Assembly (NCBI GenBank): GCA_937880835.1 | Contig: CALGRN010000256.1 | Location: 1-6,434 of the forward strand | Direction of reading: 5' to 3' | From: an uncultured Prevotella sp. | GTDB lineage: Bacteria; Bacteroidota; Bacteroidia; Bacteroidales; Bacteroidaceae | DNA: 6,434 nt | Part shown: in pieces, positions 6,002 to 6,434 of the stretch | How positions within the stretch are numbered: the stretch's first letter is position 1 | Layout: each line of letters opens with the position of its first letter | The notes under the pieces: model-generated | Database searches by the model: none | Told to the model about the DNA's origin: nothing | The model's input: the letters and a program-made list of their open reading frames with translations, nothing else | Position numbers and translations under genes: made by a program

Positions 6002-6241
6002 TTATAATTCAACACAAAGAGAAACTATATTCTTTTGCACTTCTACAAAGCCTCCGTTAATATCCAACTGTTTTTTTCCTTCTTTTGTTGCATAAACAAC
6101 CTTACCGTGTTCCAAAGACGATACGATTGGTGCGTGGTTGTTCAATATCTCAAAACTCCCAATAGTTCCCGGAACGAGAACACTCTCAACCTCTCCTTTG
6201 AAAATCACCTTCTCCGGTGAAATGATTTTAAGATACAACAT
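6002..6241 (-). CDS. atpC: F1 ATP synthase subunit epsilon, short form
   Basis: Epsilon joins the foot of gamma to the c-ring in the central rotor. The 79-residue product has the N-terminal beta-sandwich only: LKIISPEKVIFKGEVESV at residues 4-21, the PGTIGSFEILNNHAP signature at 24-38, SLEHGKV at 42-48 and INGGFVEV at 61-68, a classic epsilon ending of the sandwich. The family in E. coli is about 139 residues, and the missing half is the C-terminal helical hairpin that can extend and inhibit ATP hydrolysis. The frame ends in a clean TAA, the next gene follows 14 nt later, and short epsilons are known in Bacteroidota and Chlorobi, so this is a lineage form rather than a truncation. The start is the ATG 5 nt after atpD, preceded by AAAGGA. 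Partners are gamma, beta and c. Confidence 0.95.
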   Translation of the reverse strand: MLYLKIISPEKVIFKGEVESVLVPGTIGSFEILNNHAPIVSSLEHGKVVYATKEGKKQLDINGGFVEVQKNIVSLCVEL

Positions 6242-6246
6242 AGGAA

Positions 6247-6434
6247 TTATCCTTTAGCAGCTTCAAGAAGTTTCTTGCCCTTAGCTATTGCATCCTCAAT
6301 AGTTCCAACATTAAGGAAAGCCTGCTCCGGTAAATCATCAACTTCACCATCAAGAATCATATTGAATCCTTTGATAGTATCCTCTATACTTACCATTACA
6401 CCCGGTACGCCGGTAAATTGTTCTGCAACGGCAA
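6247..6434 (-). CDS. atpD: F1 ATP synthase subunit beta, C-terminal end (partial)
   Basis: Catalytic beta subunit of the cytoplasmic F1 head, which makes ATP from ADP and phosphate. Only the last 61 residues and the TAA stop lie in the window; the rest, including the Walker motifs and the DELSEED lever, is beyond the right edge. The visible part is the conserved C-terminal helical domain: AEQFTGVPG, then a DTIKGFNMILDGE segment, LPEQAFLNVGTIEDA, and the closing GKKLLEAAKG. These are near-invariant in F-type beta subunits and differ from alpha, V-type or flagellar homologues. It is the first gene seen in this operon and is followed by atpC after 5 nt. The frame is open to the window edge, so the truncation is from the window, not a lesion. 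The identification is secure despite the short length. Confidence 0.97.
   Translation of the reverse strand, partial: AVAEQFTGVPGVMVSIEDTIKGFNMILDGEVDDLPEQAFLNVGTIEDAIAKGKKLLEAAKG
6250..6255 (-). promoter_or_regulatory. Shine-Dalgarno-like AAAGGA before atpC
   Basis: On the transcript AAAGGA sits 8 nt upstream of the atpC ATG. It lies inside the last two codons and stop region of atpD (Lys-Gly-stop). It is one of only two purine-rich SD-like sites I see in the operon; the other starts lack one, as is common in Bacteroidota. It may also be chance, because the bases code for the beta C-terminus. Confidence 0.35.

Noticed and set aside
5584..6015. Minus-strand frames of 72 and 68 codons overlapping the AtpI-like gene
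   Set aside because: They are out of frame with the four-helix protein, start inside genes and end at no sensible boundary.
1..6434. Mobile elements, CRISPR, tRNA or a novel defence system
   Set aside because: No spaced direct repeats, terminal inverted repeats, transposase motifs or tRNA-like folds were found; almost all of the window is taken by the ATP synthase operon.

Overview
The window holds a nearly complete F-type (F1Fo) ATP synthase operon, read entirely from the minus strand. The organism is most likely a member of Bacteroidota, order Bacteroidales (a Prevotella- or Bacteroides-like genome). This rests on the gene order, on family-typical protein starts (for example the AtpA N-terminus SDKIKPSEVSE and the AtpF N-terminus SLITPDFGLFFWM), on the short epsilon subunit, on the signal-peptide-bearing subunit a, on AT-rich DNA, and on mostly Shine-Dalgarno-free, A-rich ribosome entry regions. 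The genus cannot be fixed from this window.

In the direction of transcription (high to low coordinates) the layout is: atpD (beta, only its last 61 residues, 6247-6434), atpC (epsilon, 6002-6241), an AtpI-like four-helix membrane protein (5574-5987), atpB (a, 4491-5567), atpE (c, 4199-4441), atpF (b, 3631-4140), atpH (delta, 3091-3627), atpA (alpha, 1415-3001) and atpG (gamma, 441-1409). Most junctions are only 3-14 nt. The exceptions are three wider gaps: atpB-atpE (49 nt, A/U tetranucleotide repeats), atpE-atpF (57-58 nt, a small hairpin) and atpH-atpA (89 nt, a 31-nt hairpin before an atpA GTG start). A 15-bp hairpin with a U-rich tail at 344-394 ends the operon, possibly backed by a second hairpin at 322-340.

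Together the genes encode the membrane motor (a, c10-15 ring, b dimer, with the AtpI-like protein as probable assembly helper) and the catalytic head (alpha3 beta3 gamma delta epsilon). The residues needed for proton-driven rotation are present: Arg282 in a, Glu64 in c, Walker A/B and the arginine finger in alpha. The machine is ordinary in principle. It departs from the E. coli model in having an epsilon without the C-terminal inhibitory helices, a gamma with an insertion of about 30 residues at the site where chloroplast/cyanobacterial gamma carries its regulatory insert, and a subunit a with a cleavable signal peptide plus a periplasmic domain of about 100 residues.

The first 300 bases lie downstream of the operon. 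They carry what looks like the broken 3' end of an unrecognised plus-strand gene that converges on the atp operon. Its two reading frames join if one AT dinucleotide is added to an (AT)4 tract. I saw no tRNA, rRNA, CRISPR, insertion sequence or attachment site.
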